The notes beneath the pieces were generated by a model, which had not been told where the DNA came from, did no database searches, and saw only the letters and a program-made list of their open reading frames with translations. Shown here piece after piece: positions 48,082 through 57,000 of a stretch of DNA of 62,984 nt. This DNA comes from Nitrospirota bacterium (GTDB lineage Bacteria > Nitrospirota > Nitrospiria > Nitrospirales > Nitrospiraceae). Both the position numbers and the translations under genes were made by a program. Each line of letters opens with the position of its first letter. Position 1 is the stretch's first letter. The stretch is taken from contig JAGXAR010000019.1 of the NCBI GenBank assembly GCA_018971525.1, positions 1 to 62,984 of the forward strand, in the 5' to 3' direction.

Positions 48082-48702
48082 GTGAAGCACTATCAATTCG
48101 TCGGCATCGGGCTTCTCGGAATCATCTTGACGTCCGGCTGTGCAGGCAAGGCCGAGCGTATCGATCTCAAGGTCCCCGTCGTGAGCGGGGCCGATGAGAA
48201 GGTCGTCGCGGTGAGTTCGGCGACCGTCGAGATTCAGCCTTTTGAAGATAATCGCACCGACCGATCGCACCTCGGCACCAGACTTCATCTATGGGGCGGA
48301 GAGAGTCACTTCAGCCTCCCCAGCGGCACCCTCGGTGACGCTACGGCACAGGCCTTCGCTGACTATCTCAAGCGGAAAGGCTGGAACGCGACCGTCGCCA
48401 AAGGTAATGGAGCAGTCGGAGCAGATATGACCATCACCGGCAAACTTGTCGATGTCGGCGTTGATGCCAAGAGCAGTATTGGACAGACCACCCTCAACGC
48501 CAAAAGCCGGATGGTCGTCCAAGTGAAGAATCACGCTGACGGCAGTCAAGTCCGTGAGGATCTCACCAGTACCGGGACCGACCAGGTCTTCTGGTTCGAT
48601 CCAGAGGACGCCCAGGAGTTGCTCAACGAACTGTACAACAAGAATTTCGAGAAATTCGTCACGGACACCAAACTCGACGGCAAGATCCTCAAGCTCCGGT
48701 AA
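48082..48702 (+). CDS. YajG-like lipoprotein
   Basis: From the GTG at 48082 the product is 206 residues: lipobox LTSGCAGK (Cys about 19), then a domain with VEIQPFEDNRTDRSHLGTRL, GTLGDATAQAFADYLKRKGW and SRMVVQVKNHADGSQVREDL. This resembles the YajG family of outer-membrane lipoproteins of unknown function. GAGGGAGGG precedes the GTG. The gene follows pal by 64 bases and probably shares its transcript. Family assignment is moderate. Confidence 0.75.
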   Translation: MKHYQFVGIGLLGIILTSGCAGKAERIDLKVPVVSGADEKVVAVSSATVEIQPFEDNRTDRSHLGTRLHLWGGESHFSLPSGTLGDATAQAFADYLKRKGWNATVAKGNGAVGADMTITGKLVDVGVDAKSSIGQTTLNAKSRMVVQVKNHADGSQVREDLTSTGTDQVFWFDPEDAQELLNELYNKNFEKFVTDTKLDGKILKLR

Positions 48703-48731
48703 CGGCGTTCTCCATTCATGTCTGGAGGACC

Positions 48732-49133
48732 ATGCGATGCACGGAATCCACTCCCTCAGCATCGCGACCGGGTCGTGCGCGAAACAGGAACCTCGGGAGT
48801 AATTTGGAACGACGACAACACCGGCGGGTGCCGGCGCAGGTGCAGGGATTTCTGTTGGGGAACTCGCATGAGATCGAAGGGGTGACCCTCGACCTGTCAG
48901 TCGGTGGCGCCAAGTTCGATTGTGACCTCGAAGTTTACCCAGGCAAGGTGATCCGGGTGCGACTGGTCATTCCCGGCGCGGAGGAACCGGTCTCGATCGA
49001 AAACGCGCGTGTCCAGTGGGTCGGAGAGGGCACATTCGGAGTTTCGTTTCAGACCGTCCGACCAGCCGAACTCGATGAAATTGAGCAGCTTATTGACGAA
49101 TACGACGAAGCCGAAGGCAGCGGTCACGCCTAA
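48732..49133 (+). CDS. PilZ domain protein
   Basis: The 133-residue protein is mainly a PilZ domain: ERRQHRRVPAQVQGFLLG carries the RRxxxR-type c-di-GMP loop, and LDLSVGGAKFDCDL gives the D-x-S-x-x-G strand. ARVQWVGEGTFGVSFQTV is the final strand and EIEQLIDEYDEAE an acidic tail. The arginine motif looks intact, so c-di-GMP binding is likely. GGAGG lies close before the ATG at 48732, although the first 25 residues are poor in family similarity. It follows the YajG-like gene by 29 bases. Confidence 0.85.
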   Translation: MRCTESTPSASRPGRARNRNLGSNLERRQHRRVPAQVQGFLLGNSHEIEGVTLDLSVGGAKFDCDLEVYPGKVIRVRLVIPGAEEPVSIENARVQWVGEGTFGVSFQTVRPAELDEIEQLIDEYDEAEGSGHA

Positions 49134-49212
49134 CAGGCTCTGGAAAAACTAAACTAGGCAGAACAATAGTTCAATGGTCAGCACGCCTTGGACAACAGGA
49201 GAACGCATCCCG

Positions 49213-49362
49213 CAGGGTGCGCAAAAATGCCGCCCCCTTCGTACGTCGTTCGTGAAGCGTCGTTCGTCGCTCGTTGCAGAACTGGCGGCGGTAGGTTTAC
49301 GAGATACGTGTCACGATTCATTGATGCAGGGAATGCCGCTAGCGGACTGTTTCAGCATCCGG
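49213..49362 (+). repeat. Dispersed inverted-repeat element, copy 6 (second interior type)
   Basis: CAGGGTGCG (49213) and AGCATCCGG (ending 49362) are the degenerate ends. The interior (cgttcgtgaagcgtcgttcg, ctcgttgcagaactggcggc) matches the minus-strand reading of the copy at 9657-9814. Its last part, ctagcggactgtttcagcatcc, is the reverse complement of the left end of copy 1. It stops about 15 bases before the 6S RNA promoter. Confidence 0.7.
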
Positions 49363-49377
49363 CTGGTGCGCCAATGC

Positions 49378-49406
49378 TTGACTCACCCATGTCCGAGGAA
49401 TATCGT
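49378..49406 (+). promoter_or_regulatory. Promoter of the 6S RNA gene
   Basis: TTGACT (49378-49383), 17 bases, TATCGT (49401-49406). Transcription would begin at about 49412, exactly at the base of the RNA closing stem. Confidence 0.7.
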
Positions 49407-49411
49407 ATCCC

Positions 49412-49566
49412 TGTGGGGGGAGCTTAACGCCCCGAGGGAATATGGTTCATCAGGGGGTCGAGCGTTGGGATGGTGTGCAAGCCCAGCTTGACTGGGAAGC
49501 CTAAAGTCCCGCCGAGATCTCCGCCGTACCTGGCTGTCCTCGGCAGGTGCGCGCTCCTCCCACCCT
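49412..49566 (+). ncRNA. ssrS: 6S RNA
   Basis: The 155-base RNA has a closing stem GTGGGGGGAGC (49415 onward region) with GCTCCTCCCAC (49553-49563). A second pairing is CCGAGGG with TCCTCGG, and an open central region follows. The apical hairpin is CCCAG-CTTGA-CTGGG followed by AAGCCTAAAG. The apical part aligns with E. coli 6S: GGTGTGCAAG / hairpin / AAGCCTAAA against GGUGAGCAUG / five-base-pair hairpin with five-base loop / AAGCCUUAAA. 6S RNA mimics an open promoter and sequesters sigma70 RNA polymerase in stationary phase. A sigma70 promoter lies at the right distance. Exact ends are estimated. Confidence 0.8.
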
Positions 49567-49691
49567 AATCTCGAAGTCCTACGCTTGGCGCTCCCCCCAT
49601 CTCACCACCGCGTTATGGTCTGCCTCACTCCTCACGCGACCGGCAAGAGTGACGCTTTGCCATTTCACCTGCAAGGGATGGCTATGAGGGT

Positions 49692-49719
49692 TTGCTGATT
49701 CGTTCAATCTGTGTACAAT
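49692..49719 (+). promoter_or_regulatory. Candidate promoter for the topoisomerase VI operon
   Basis: TTGCTG (49692-49697), 16 bases, TACAAT (49714-49719) lies about 40 bases before the top6B start codon, leaving a leader of roughly 30 bases. Confidence 0.5.
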
Positions 49720-49758
49720 GCCGCCCGGTTTTGTCACGTAAATGATTTGAGAGGATGA

Positions 49759-51840
49759 ATGGCCACGCACAAGCCCCCTGTATCTGCAGCGAAGTCAGTA
49801 TTTCCATCGAAGATACCGCCTCAGCCACCGGCGTCCAAGAAGACCGGCCCCCGTGCAGACTCGGCCGTCACGGCGGTGGAAATGGGTGCGCGGCAGCGGG
49901 AAATCTCCGTCTCAGAGTTCTTCACCAAGAACCGGCATCTGCTCGGTTTCGACAACCCGCGCAAAGCCTTGCTGACCTGCGTCAAGGAAGCAGTCGACAA
50001 TGCCTTGGATGCCTGTGAGGAAGCGGGGATTCTTCCGGAGGTCACGGTCCAGCTGGAGGTCGTGGCGACTGGACCTTCGGCTGTGCCGCCTGTGAGTCAG
50101 GCGACCCGCTTTCGGATCACCGTCACGGACAACGGCCCCGGGATTGTCCGTCAGCAGATTCCAAGAATCTTTGCGAAGCTCTTGTACGGCTCCAAGTTTC
50201 ATCGACTGCGCATGAGTCGCGGCCAGCAGGGCATCGGGATCTCGGCCGCCGGGATGTACGGCCAGCTGACGACGGGCAAACCGGTGAAGATTATCTCGCG
50301 TACCGGTCCGAAAGCCGCGGCACATTACTTCGAAGTGCAGATCGATACGAAGAAGAACGAACCGCTGGTCCATGAGAACAAGCAGATCCAGTGGGAGCAG
50401 CCTCGCGGTACGCAGGTGGCAATCGAAGTCGAAGGCCGCTATCAGAAAGGCCGCGCATCGGTCGACGAATATCTCGAGCAGACCTCTATTGCCAATCCGC
50501 ACGTGAGGCTCATCTATCGAACGCCGGAAGGCGACACGAAGGAATATCCCCGCGCGTATCACGAGCTGCCGCCCTCGCCGAAGGAAATCAAACCGCATCC
50601 CTACGGCATCGAGTTCGGGATGCTCCTCAAGATGCTTCATGAAGCCAAGAGCCAGACCCTTTCGAGCTTTCTGTCGAGCGAATTCTGTCGGGTGACACCT
50701 GCGCTCGCGGATGAGATGTGCATAGCGGCGAAGGTCTCGCCCAAGGCGAAGCCACGGGACATCCGCGGTGCGATCGCCGAAACGCTCTATCAAACGATTC
50801 AAGCGACAAAGATCATGGCGCCGCCGACCAACTGCCTTTCGCCGATCGGCGAGAAGGCGATCCTCTCAGGCCTCTACAAGCAGATCAAGGGTGAGTTCTA
50901 TACCGCAGTGAGTCGGCCTCCCTCCGTGTACCGCGGCAATCCCTTTATCATCGAGGCGGGGTTGGCCTTCGGGAAAGCACCCGATGGCGCGACGAAGCCC
51001 GAGAAGCCGGCGATGCCGCTGGCAGAGGGGGAGCAGGAGGAGGGAGACTCGGAACTCGCACGCGTGATTCGCTACGCCAACCGGGTCCCGCTGCTCTATC
51101 AGCAATCCGCCTGTGCCACCTTCAAAGCGGTGCTCGCCACGACCTGGCGCAATTATGGGATCGCACAGTCTCGCGGGGCCCTGCCGGCCGGACCGATGGT
51201 CATCTTTGTGCATATCGCCTCGGTGTGGGTTCCCTTTACGAGCGAGTCCAAAGAAGCGATTGCGGAGTACGATGAGATACACAAGGAAATTACCCTGGCG
51301 CTCCGGGAGTGCGGGCGACGACTCGGGCTCTTCCTTCGGCGGCGAGAGCGGGCGGCGAGTGAATTCAGGCGCCGCAATATCTTCGAGCTCTATATCGAGG
51401 AAGTCGTCGAAGCCTGTAACAGACTGAAGGGTGGGAAGCTGCCCACAGAGAAGTTGAAAGCGCAGTTGCACAAAATTGCGTCCTCACGGACGGGCGGCAT
51501 CAAGACGGATGAAACGCTCGGCAAGACGGGCGCCGGACCAGAGGGTCTTCCGCACTCCATCATTGTCACCGCTGACGGAATTGAGGGAGATGCCCCGCCA
51601 ACGCCCCACGTATCGCGTACCATTGTGCCGGTAACCGAAGTTCCCGACGGAATACGCATCGAAGAGAATCGGCCTTCCTCGAAACCGGGGCGGAGACAGA
51701 CCGCGAAGCCGGCGCCTGCCAAGAGAGGGGCACGCAGAGACGCAGCTGTCCCATCGTTTGCGAAGATGGGTTCAGTTGCACAGCCAGCAGGCGCGGTCCG
51801 CACACGTCGCAAGGCTCAGCTGACACGAAAGAAAAGATAG
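49759..51840 (+). CDS. top6B: DNA topoisomerase VI subunit B (GHKL ATPase)
   Basis: The 693-residue subunit is the ATP-driven clamp of a type IIB topoisomerase. The GHKL motifs are CVKEAVDNALDACEEAG (N box), TVTDNGPGIVRQQIP (G1) and MSRGQQGIGISAAGMYG (G2). The typical SEFFTKNRHLLGFDNPRKAL entry is present, and a transducer domain follows with an intact switch-Lys region (ANRVPLLYQQSACATFKAVL). A basic, low-complexity tail (about 590-693) is lengthened and ends in KKR. The A subunit starts eight bases later, so the holoenzyme is encoded here. This is an archaeal-type enzyme that is rare in bacteria. Confidence 0.93.
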   Translation: MATHKPPVSAAKSVFPSKIPPQPPASKKTGPRADSAVTAVEMGARQREISVSEFFTKNRHLLGFDNPRKALLTCVKEAVDNALDACEEAGILPEVTVQLEVVATGPSAVPPVSQATRFRITVTDNGPGIVRQQIPRIFAKLLYGSKFHRLRMSRGQQGIGISAAGMYGQLTTGKPVKIISRTGPKAAAHYFEVQIDTKKNEPLVHENKQIQWEQPRGTQVAIEVEGRYQKGRASVDEYLEQTSIANPHVRLIYRTPEGDTKEYPRAYHELPPSPKEIKPHPYGIEFGMLLKMLHEAKSQTLSSFLSSEFCRVTPALADEMCIAAKVSPKAKPRDIRGAIAETLYQTIQATKIMAPPTNCLSPIGEKAILSGLYKQIKGEFYTAVSRPPSVYRGNPFIIEAGLAFGKAPDGATKPEKPAMPLAEGEQEEGDSELARVIRYANRVPLLYQQSACATFKAVLATTWRNYGIAQSRGALPAGPMVIFVHIASVWVPFTSESKEAIAEYDEIHKEITLALRECGRRLGLFLRRRERAASEFRRRNIFELYIEEVVEACNRLKGGKLPTEKLKAQLHKIASSRTGGIKTDETLGKTGAGPEGLPHSIIVTADGIEGDAPPTPHVSRTIVPVTEVPDGIRIEENRPSSKPGRRQTAKPAPAKRGARRDAAVPSFAKMGSVAQPAGAVRTRRKAQLTRKKR

Positions 51841-51848
51841 GACGACGC

Positions 51849-52955
51849 ATGGCGAAAACGAAACAGACAAAGAACGGGACGGTCGAGAAGAAATTGATCG
51901 GGCTGGCCGATCTGGTGATCACAGCCGCTCAGCGTGCTAAAGATCCGACGATGGCGATTCCGATTCGCGCCCTTTCGAACGTGACCTTCAACGAACGCAA
52001 GGGTCTGCTCGAGATGGGCCACAAGAAACAGGCGCGTTCATTCTTCAACGTGGGAATGGCCAAGAAGTTCATGCAGACCATGCTGGTTGCGGACGCCCTC
52101 TCCGAACTGCAGCGGGCGGAATTGACGACCTCGCTCAGAGAGATCTACTACCGGACCAAACACACCATTCAGGACTCGCACGAGAATACGTTCGATACCC
52201 AGGATGAATCGGACCCCATCATAGAGGATCTGGAAGTGTCACTCGTGGCCCTCCGTGAAGAGTTACATGTGCGCGCGGAGAACGGGGGGAGTGTGGTCGG
52301 CCCGCTCGTGCTCGGGGACGATGGCGATCGCGTGGATTGCGCCAAGCTGGGGAAGGGTGGCTACTCGGTCCCGTCGATTGTCGAGCCGGAATATGTGGAG
52401 ATCCGTCGCTGCACGGCGGATTTCGTGCTTTTGGTCGAAAAGGGCACGCAGTGGAATCGCCTCTCGGAGGACAAGTTCTGGCGCCGTTATAACTGTGTAC
52501 TGCTGACGGGAAACGGGCAACCGCCCCGCGGGGTCCGCCGCTTGGCGCGACGACTGCATGAAGAGTATCGGCTACCGGTCTATGTCTTGGTCGACAACGA
52601 TCCCTGGGGGTACTACATCTATTCCGTCGTCAAACAGGGCTCGATCAATCTGGCCTTCGAGAGCCAACGAATGGCGATTCCCAAAGCCAAGTTCATCGGT
52701 CTCTCCAGCGCCGACCCTGAACGGTACGAACTCCCGCGTAACGTCGGGATCAAGCTGAATGAGAAGGACATCGCCCGCGCGAAAGAGCTCCTCAACTATC
52801 AGTGGTTCCAGAAACCGGCCTGGCAGGCTGAAATCAAGCGGATGCTCACGAGCGGACTCAAGTACGAACTGGACGCCCTTGCCAACAAAGACTTCCAGTA
52901 CCTCACGAAAAAATATCTTCCACGGAAGCTGAAAGAGAAGGACTGGCTGGACTAG
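51849..52955 (+). CDS. top6A: DNA topoisomerase VI subunit A (Spo11-like)
   Basis: The 368-residue subunit cleaves both DNA strands. The winged-helix part has LTTSLREIYYRTKHT with the catalytic Tyr (100 or 101). The Toprim domain shows LLVEKGTQWNRLSEDKFW, VLLTGNGQPPRGVRRLARRL and VLVDNDPWGYYIY, matching the E...DxD metal site with DNDPWG in place of archaeal DADPYG. KYLPRKLKEKDWLD ends the protein. The start ATG at 51849 follows top6B by eight bases. Both catalytic centres appear complete, so an active A2B2 enzyme is expected. Confidence 0.93.
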   Translation: MAKTKQTKNGTVEKKLIGLADLVITAAQRAKDPTMAIPIRALSNVTFNERKGLLEMGHKKQARSFFNVGMAKKFMQTMLVADALSELQRAELTTSLREIYYRTKHTIQDSHENTFDTQDESDPIIEDLEVSLVALREELHVRAENGGSVVGPLVLGDDGDRVDCAKLGKGGYSVPSIVEPEYVEIRRCTADFVLLVEKGTQWNRLSEDKFWRRYNCVLLTGNGQPPRGVRRLARRLHEEYRLPVYVLVDNDPWGYYIYSVVKQGSINLAFESQRMAIPKAKFIGLSSADPERYELPRNVGIKLNEKDIARAKELLNYQWFQKPAWQAEIKRMLTSGLKYELDALANKDFQYLTKKYLPRKLKEKDWLD

Positions 52956-52996
52956 GCCAGCCGATCCCTTCCATCATCGCATCCTGACGTCAGTGT

Positions 52997-53221
52997 TTAG
53001 TTCTCGGGCAACATCATATAGAGCCCGACTATAATGATCGGCGCAGCCACATACATTGCCTTCTTGCCGAAGCTATCGTAGACGCCATAGATCAAAATCG
53101 CACCCATGAGGGTAAAGTAGAGCGATCCGATTCCCCGATAGCCCGCACTATGTTCCACCGCCAGGGCGAGCGTGGGCGATCCCAGAATCAGTCCGGCCGA
53201 AAGGGCTGCCAGTCGTTTCAT
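52997..53221 (-). CDS. Small membrane protein with signal peptide
   Basis: The 74-residue product starts MKRLAALSAGLILGSPTLAL with a likely cleavage after ALA, followed by two hydrophobic segments (GSLYFTLMGAILIYGVYDSF and AMYVAAPIIIVGLYMMLPEN) separated by GKK. The upstream sequence has a GGAGA ribosome site. It should be an inner-membrane protein of two helices. No family recognised. It is convergent with top6A. Confidence 0.7.
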   Translation of the reverse strand: MKRLAALSAGLILGSPTLALAVEHSAGYRGIGSLYFTLMGAILIYGVYDSFGKKAMYVAAPIIIVGLYMMLPEN

Positions 53222-53528
53222 CTCGGTCTCCTTTTTGATGAGGTTAAGGCCCTTGACGTCATATCAATGGTAGCTCCCGCCGCATAGGCAACAACGCTCT
53301 CACGGCGAAGTATACCCGAGGGGTGTACCGTTGTTCCCCAACGATTCTGTACAGTTGGCTTGGCAAATGCTGACACAGGGACATAGCAGACCTCTGTGCT
53401 TCATGGATTAGGCCCACCATGCTGCGCCTTCCATCGCGGGAAGTCAAACCGGGGCGGAGCCACCCTCGCCCTTGCTTGCTCCCCCGTTCGACCCGGTGTT
53501 AAGATCGCACAGCTGTTGGAGGAATTCG
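53222..53528. other. Intergenic region without recognised features
   Basis: These 307 bases separate the divergent small membrane protein and the thioredoxin-like gene. I see no open frame with a ribosome site, no strong hairpin and no family repeat. Confidence 0.5.
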
Positions 53529-53792
53529 ATGCCGAACATTTTGCTCTTAGTCTCGCCGAGTTGTGGGGCCTGCCCGTCGGCCAAGAGTCTCTGGAAACAG
53601 TTGCGGGTGAAATATAGCTTCAGCTATCGCGAAGTGGATATCACCACAGAGGATGGACGAAGCCTCGCCGACCGGCATTCGGTCAGGGCTGTGCCTGCGA
53701 CCATTATCGATGGGCGACTGACCTTTGTCGGCGTGCCGAGTCGGGAGAGTGCCGAGAAGGCCTTGTTGCTCAAAATGAAACCGCGCGAGTAG
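53529..53792 (+). CDS. Thioredoxin/glutaredoxin-like protein
   Basis: The 87-residue protein begins MPNILLLVSPSCGACPSAKS with the redox motif CGAC at about 12-15. It continues YREVDITTEDGRSLADRH and VRAVPATIIDGRLTFVGVPS, with the conserved cis-Pro. This is a minimal thioredoxin fold like that of bacterial and archaeal small disulfide reductases. It has no signal peptide, so it is cytoplasmic. GGAGGAATTCG precedes the ATG at 53529. A zinc-ribbon microprotein gene follows after 15 bases. Confidence 0.85.
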   Translation: MPNILLLVSPSCGACPSAKSLWKQLRVKYSFSYREVDITTEDGRSLADRHSVRAVPATIIDGRLTFVGVPSRESAEKALLLKMKPRE

Positions 53793-53807
53793 AGGAAGGA
53801 CCGCTCC

Positions 53808-53966
53808 ATGGTCGACGAAGACGATTTTGAGCTACCTGAGCTCCCTGTCATCGATAAGGGACCTCCGCCCGAGTGCCCCATGTGCGGCGATCCGATGGCA
53901 TTCATCGATGGCGACTGGTGCTGTGTGGATTGCAATGGCGAGCTGTTGGGGCCAGAAACCGGCTAG
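53808..53966 (+). CDS. 52-residue zinc-ribbon protein
   Basis: ATG at 53808 preceded by AGAGGAAGGACCG opens a 52-codon frame: MVDEDDFELPELPVIDKGPP, then PECPMCGDPMAFIDGDWCCV and DCNGELLGPETG. C-x2-C (CPMC) and C-x2-C (CVDC) pairs about 15 residues apart form a zinc ribbon, and the N-terminus is acidic. The strong ribosome site, codon use and proximity to the thioredoxin-like gene (15 bases) support a real co-transcribed gene. Possible roles are protein-protein contacts or thiol-redox partner; no family known. Confidence 0.7.
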   Translation: MVDEDDFELPELPVIDKGPPPECPMCGDPMAFIDGDWCCVDCNGELLGPETG

Positions 53967-54079
53967 TGCTAGGAGGCTCGTTGCAGGGACGAGACATGAC
54001 GAACGCACAGTCCGGAACATCTGTTCTCTTGTAATTGCCCTCTCGCCGCTTGCCACACATCTCACGCCATTCATAGAAC

Positions 54080-57000
54080 ATGCTTTGCATCGTCACAGGG
54101 CCTTTTCATCCAGCTCTTGATCGTGCTTTGGTCGAGGACATCCGGTCCTGTAAGACCGACGATCCCTTTGCTCCGCTCGCGGTCATTGTTCCCTCGGCCT
54201 CGCTAGTGGAGCGGCTGAAATGGTTGCTCACGCGTCACGAGCCTCGCGCCTTCCTCAATATCCACTTCCTAACGTTCCACCAACTGGCTCTCCATCTGCG
54301 TGATGAACTCGCGGCTGTTTCCGAGAGCAAATCGGAACCGACCCTGCAACTGGTCGACGATTTCTTCTTTGAACAATTGGTGCGGCAGGTGGTCCGGCGC
54401 AAGCTTCCGGGACTCGAACCCCTCACGCGCTTGCCTGCCTCACCTGGAACCTGGAAGGGCCTGTGGGCGACGGTGCGCGATTTGAAAGACGCGGTGGTCG
54501 CGCCGACGACGGCGTTGAGGGCCCTCAGAGAAGGGGTGTTCGAGGAGGATGACCGAGCCTGGCTCCGATCCATGTTCACCCTGCATGCGGCCGTCATGGA
54601 AGCCAGCCGGTCGCTCGGGGTCGGTTCTCCGGATGACCTGGCTGCCTCACTCGGCCGGGATCTTTCAGCTTCTTCATTCCTCAACGGGCTACACCGCCTG
54701 TTCTACTATGGTTTCTACGACCTCTCGCAGGTCCAACTCTCGTTCCTGGAATCGGTGGTACGCGTCGCGCCGACCACGTTGTACTTTCCGCTACAAGATT
54801 TTCCGGCCTTTCTCTTTGCCCGCCAATTTTTTGAACGTCATCTTCTCCCGCTGGCAGAGACCCATGAGAGTCGGAGTGAGGAAGGGGACCGCGTCGCAAC
54901 AACGGACCCGGTCGAGCTCTCCGTCACGAACGTGATCGGGGTCGAGGAGGAGTTGGCGACGGTCTGCCGTGAAATCCTGACCTTGGTCGAGGTGAATGGC
55001 TATCGTTTCGAGGAAATCGGCGTGGTGGCCCGTACGCTGGAGCCCTACCAGGCCCGGCTGCAATCGGTGTTCGATCATCATCTGGTGCCCTTCACGTCAA
55101 CGGCCGGGCGGCCGCTGTCGCGCGAACCCCTGGTCAAAACCCTCTTGCGCCTCGCATCGCTCCCTCTGAATGACTTTGATCGTGCGGCCATGCTGGACGT
55201 GGTCACGTCGCCCTTCTATCACGCACATTGCGCCGGCTCCGCTGGAGCAAATCTCCGGCCTGATATTTGGCGCTCCCTTGTCTATACCTTGGGTATTACG
55301 AAAGGAGAAGCCGAATGGAGGCGCCTGGCAGAGCCGGCCAGCTCGTCGATTCTTCGCGACGCGGAAGCGGAGCCTGACGAAGACGATGAAGCAGGGGTCG
55401 GAACCAGCGAGAACTCTCAGCTGACGTACTTGTGGGGGTTCGCGTCGCGACTGATTCACGATTGCCGGGCTCTCCCTCCGCAAGGATCGATCGGAGCACT
55501 GACCGACGCTTTTCTCACATTGGTGAAATCCCATATTTTCGTGCCTGACTTGTTCGACGCACCTTCGATCGAAGTCCCCGAGCCTGCCGATCTCACCAAG
55601 GTTGGCTCTCTGATCCGATCCACTCTGGCCCGTCTGGAGCAGCTGGACCCGCTGGGAGGAGATCTCACCTGGGAAGAATGGGTCGAATTGTTCCGGCGAG
55701 TATTGGACGAGACCAGCATCCCGATCGAAGAGGACCGGCACCAGGGCGTTCAGGTGCTGGATGCCATGACGGCCCGCGGGCGGACGGTTCGGGCGCTCTT
55801 TGTTCTTGGCATGAACGAAAAAATCTTTCCACGGTACGTGCGCGAAGACCCGTTTCTCCGTGACCGTCAACGCGTCGTACTGGAATCGACACTGGGATAT
55901 AAAATCGATGAGAAATTAGCCGGGCATGAAGAGGAATTACTATTATTTGAACTCCTCAGCCGCTCGGCAACCAATCGGCTGTATCTGTCGTACCAGCGAG
56001 CCGACGAAGCAGGGCGAGTCATGGCGCCGTCCGGCTTCATTGCCATGGCGATGCGCGATCCACGATTCATCGGGAAGCCGGAAGAGACGGTCCCTCGACG
56101 GCTGACCCTGCGGATCAGCGAACAGCCGTCGATTCAGGACCTGATACCGGCCGAGGAATTGGCTTTGGGTTGCCTGTTGCAGGGCCATGATGCGCTCCCC
56201 GTACTCGATGCGATGGGACGGGACCGGCCCCTCTTCGAACAGGGCCTCGCCACTCTGAAAACCATTGAGCGAGAATCCCCCGAGCTTGGTCCGTTCGACG
56301 GCATGGTTGAAACCGAGGCCCCTGCTTTACCCACTGCCGCGGAACGGAGCTTCTCGCCCACAGCATTGGAACGGTATGCGACCTGTCCGTTTCAGTATTT
56401 CGCAGAAAAAGTTCTTCGGCTGGAGCCCGTGCAACGGCCTCGGCATGACCACCTGCCTCCCTTAACGCTCGGGACCCTTATTCATGAATCGCTACGTTTG
56501 AGCTACGAACGGTTGGTGCTGCTCCAGTGGCCAGATGACTTGCTGACCGAGGCTACGGTGCAATCCACGGTGAATGTGGCAGTGAGCGATACGTTTGCCG
56601 CCCATGCTGCAAGTCAGGGGACGGGGCACGCCCTGCTCTGGACGTTGGCTTGCGAACAGGTGACGGAGTTGGTCGCGGCTGCCGTCTCTTCCGACCAGGC
56701 TGAGTATCAGGCAACCGGGTTCCGGCCTGTGGCGTTTGAGGCTGCCGCCCAAGGAATTGTTCCGCTGGAGTCCGATGCGTCCACGGTTTTCCTGAAAATT
56801 CATGGCACATTGGACCGCGTCGATTATCGGGCTGAGCCTCCGGCGCTCCGTATCGTGGATTATAAATTTAAGCAGGGCAATGAGATCACCGCTGCGGATC
56901 GCAACCTTGCACTGTCGGCTGTGCGCGGGTTTCGATTGCAACCACCGCTCTATGCCCGCATGACGCTGCCGTCGCTGCCTCCACCAACCGATGTCCAATT

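Noticed and set aside
49412-49566. tmRNA, SRP RNA or cobalamin riboswitch as identity of this RNA
   Set aside because: It lacks the tmRNA CCA end and tag frame, the SRP GGAAG/AGCA loop, and the cobalamin core. The apical hairpin plus AAGCCTAAA fit 6S RNA.
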